Shown here one piece after another: positions 63,829 to 64,000 of a stretch of 64,000 bases of DNA. The position numbers and the translations under genes are program-made. Within the stretch, counting starts at the first letter, position 1, and every line of letters starts with the position of its first letter. This stretch comes from an uncultured Paracoccaceae bacterium. Lineage in GTDB: Bacteria > Pseudomonadota > Alphaproteobacteria > Rhodobacterales > Rhodobacteraceae. Below the pieces are notes generated by a model. That model saw nothing but the letters and a program-made list of their open reading frames with translations, did no database searches and was not told where the DNA came from. The stretch is taken from the NCBI GenBank assembly GCA_947497985.1, contig CANMIX010000010.1, forward strand, positions 118,670 to 182,669, in the 5' to 3' direction.

Positions 63829-64000
63829 TCTGAAACTGTCGCAGAGGTGCACCCGATCTGCCACCCCGCAAATGACGTCAATGACCTCAGCAGTATCGGT
63901 TAAGGTTAACCGCAAGCATCTGTTGGTCAGCCCCACCTGAGTGGTCCAATTTGATTGTTAGTGCATGACCGGCCTTGGGTCCATCTGGACGATGGTTTCG
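63829..64000. other. Right edge of the window
   Basis: A possible extra 36 codons of the peptidase gene and its promoter. No other gene is supported in the last 60 bases. Confidence 0.4.

Larger units (their letters stand above)
55246..64000. mobile_element. Integrated island at tRNA-Ser, right end outside the window
   Basis: It begins at the 3' end of tRNA-Ser(GGA) and runs past the right edge. The recombinase gene is at its left end, next to a small conserved partner gene, followed by a hypothetical protein and the SIR2-HerA-nuclease cluster. From about 58 kb on the DNA is visibly more A+T-rich than the chromosomal part. No other tRNA copy or direct repeat was found inside the window, so the second att site lies beyond 64 kb. 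Confidence 0.75.

Overview
The window looks like a chromosomal segment of a marine Rhodobacteraceae (Roseobacter-group) alphaproteobacterium. Four things point there: a circularly permuted ssrA gene whose tag reads ANDNRAPVALAA; the trgA-trgB-cysK tellurite locus and the photolyase-cfa pair known from Rhodobacter; zeta-type ATPase inhibitor (DUF1476) genes beside purC-purS-purQ; and a LexA box of the alphaproteobacterial GTTC-N7-GTTC type. No species is named.

Layout. 0.5-5.5 kb: an N-methyl amino acid demethylase-type flavoprotein with a divergent TetR gene and two tandem palindromes between them, then a lectin-like secreted protein, a DUF1499 membrane protein and a second TetR. 5.7-9.9 kb: an RND efflux pair. 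10-12 kb: LysR divergent from a Tat-exported metallo-beta-lactamase-fold protein. 12.2-18.3 kb: purM-purN, an ArsR/SRPBCC pair, rnd, a lipoprotein, sufE and a 50-codon DUF1127 gene. 18.3-24.5 kb: LysR, a DUF1638-corrinoid protein pair, an SOS-box-controlled radical SAM gene, RidA with a WYL regulator, and a betaine/homocysteine methyltransferase. 24.6-32.8 kb: an MprF-like protein, two DUF1476 paralogues, purC, purS, purQ and a dctB-dctD pair. 33-43.6 kb: rne with a long leader, tusA-like, ccdA, an alpha/beta-hydrolase-like membrane protein, P450, small DNA-binding proteins, fumC and sspB. 43.7-55 kb: chromate genes, ssrA, phrB-cfa, trgA-trgB-cysK and an MscS channel. 55.2 kb: tRNA-Ser(GGA).

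From the tRNA-Ser 3' end to the right edge the DNA is an integrated island, more A+T-rich by eye in its distal part. A large serine recombinase gene reads back through the tRNA gene. Beyond it lies a minus-strand cluster that resembles an anti-phage defence operon: an HELHH zinc-peptidase-like protein, a SIR2-family protein with its NAD-site residues, a HerA-type ATPase overlapping the SIR2 gene by 4 nt, and, 7 nt on, a protein with a C-terminal PD-(D/E)XK-like nuclease domain. SIR2-HerA is a known two-gene defence type. The coupled nuclease, the upstream peptidase and a perfect palindrome before the SIR2 gene are the least described part of the window.

Regulation is unusually legible. Inverted repeats stand in front of most regulator genes: TetR twice, LysR, ArsR, WYL and LexA. 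Predicted starts were moved inward in many genes on the basis of Shine-Dalgarno spacing and family N termini. All functional calls come from reading motifs; no database search was run.
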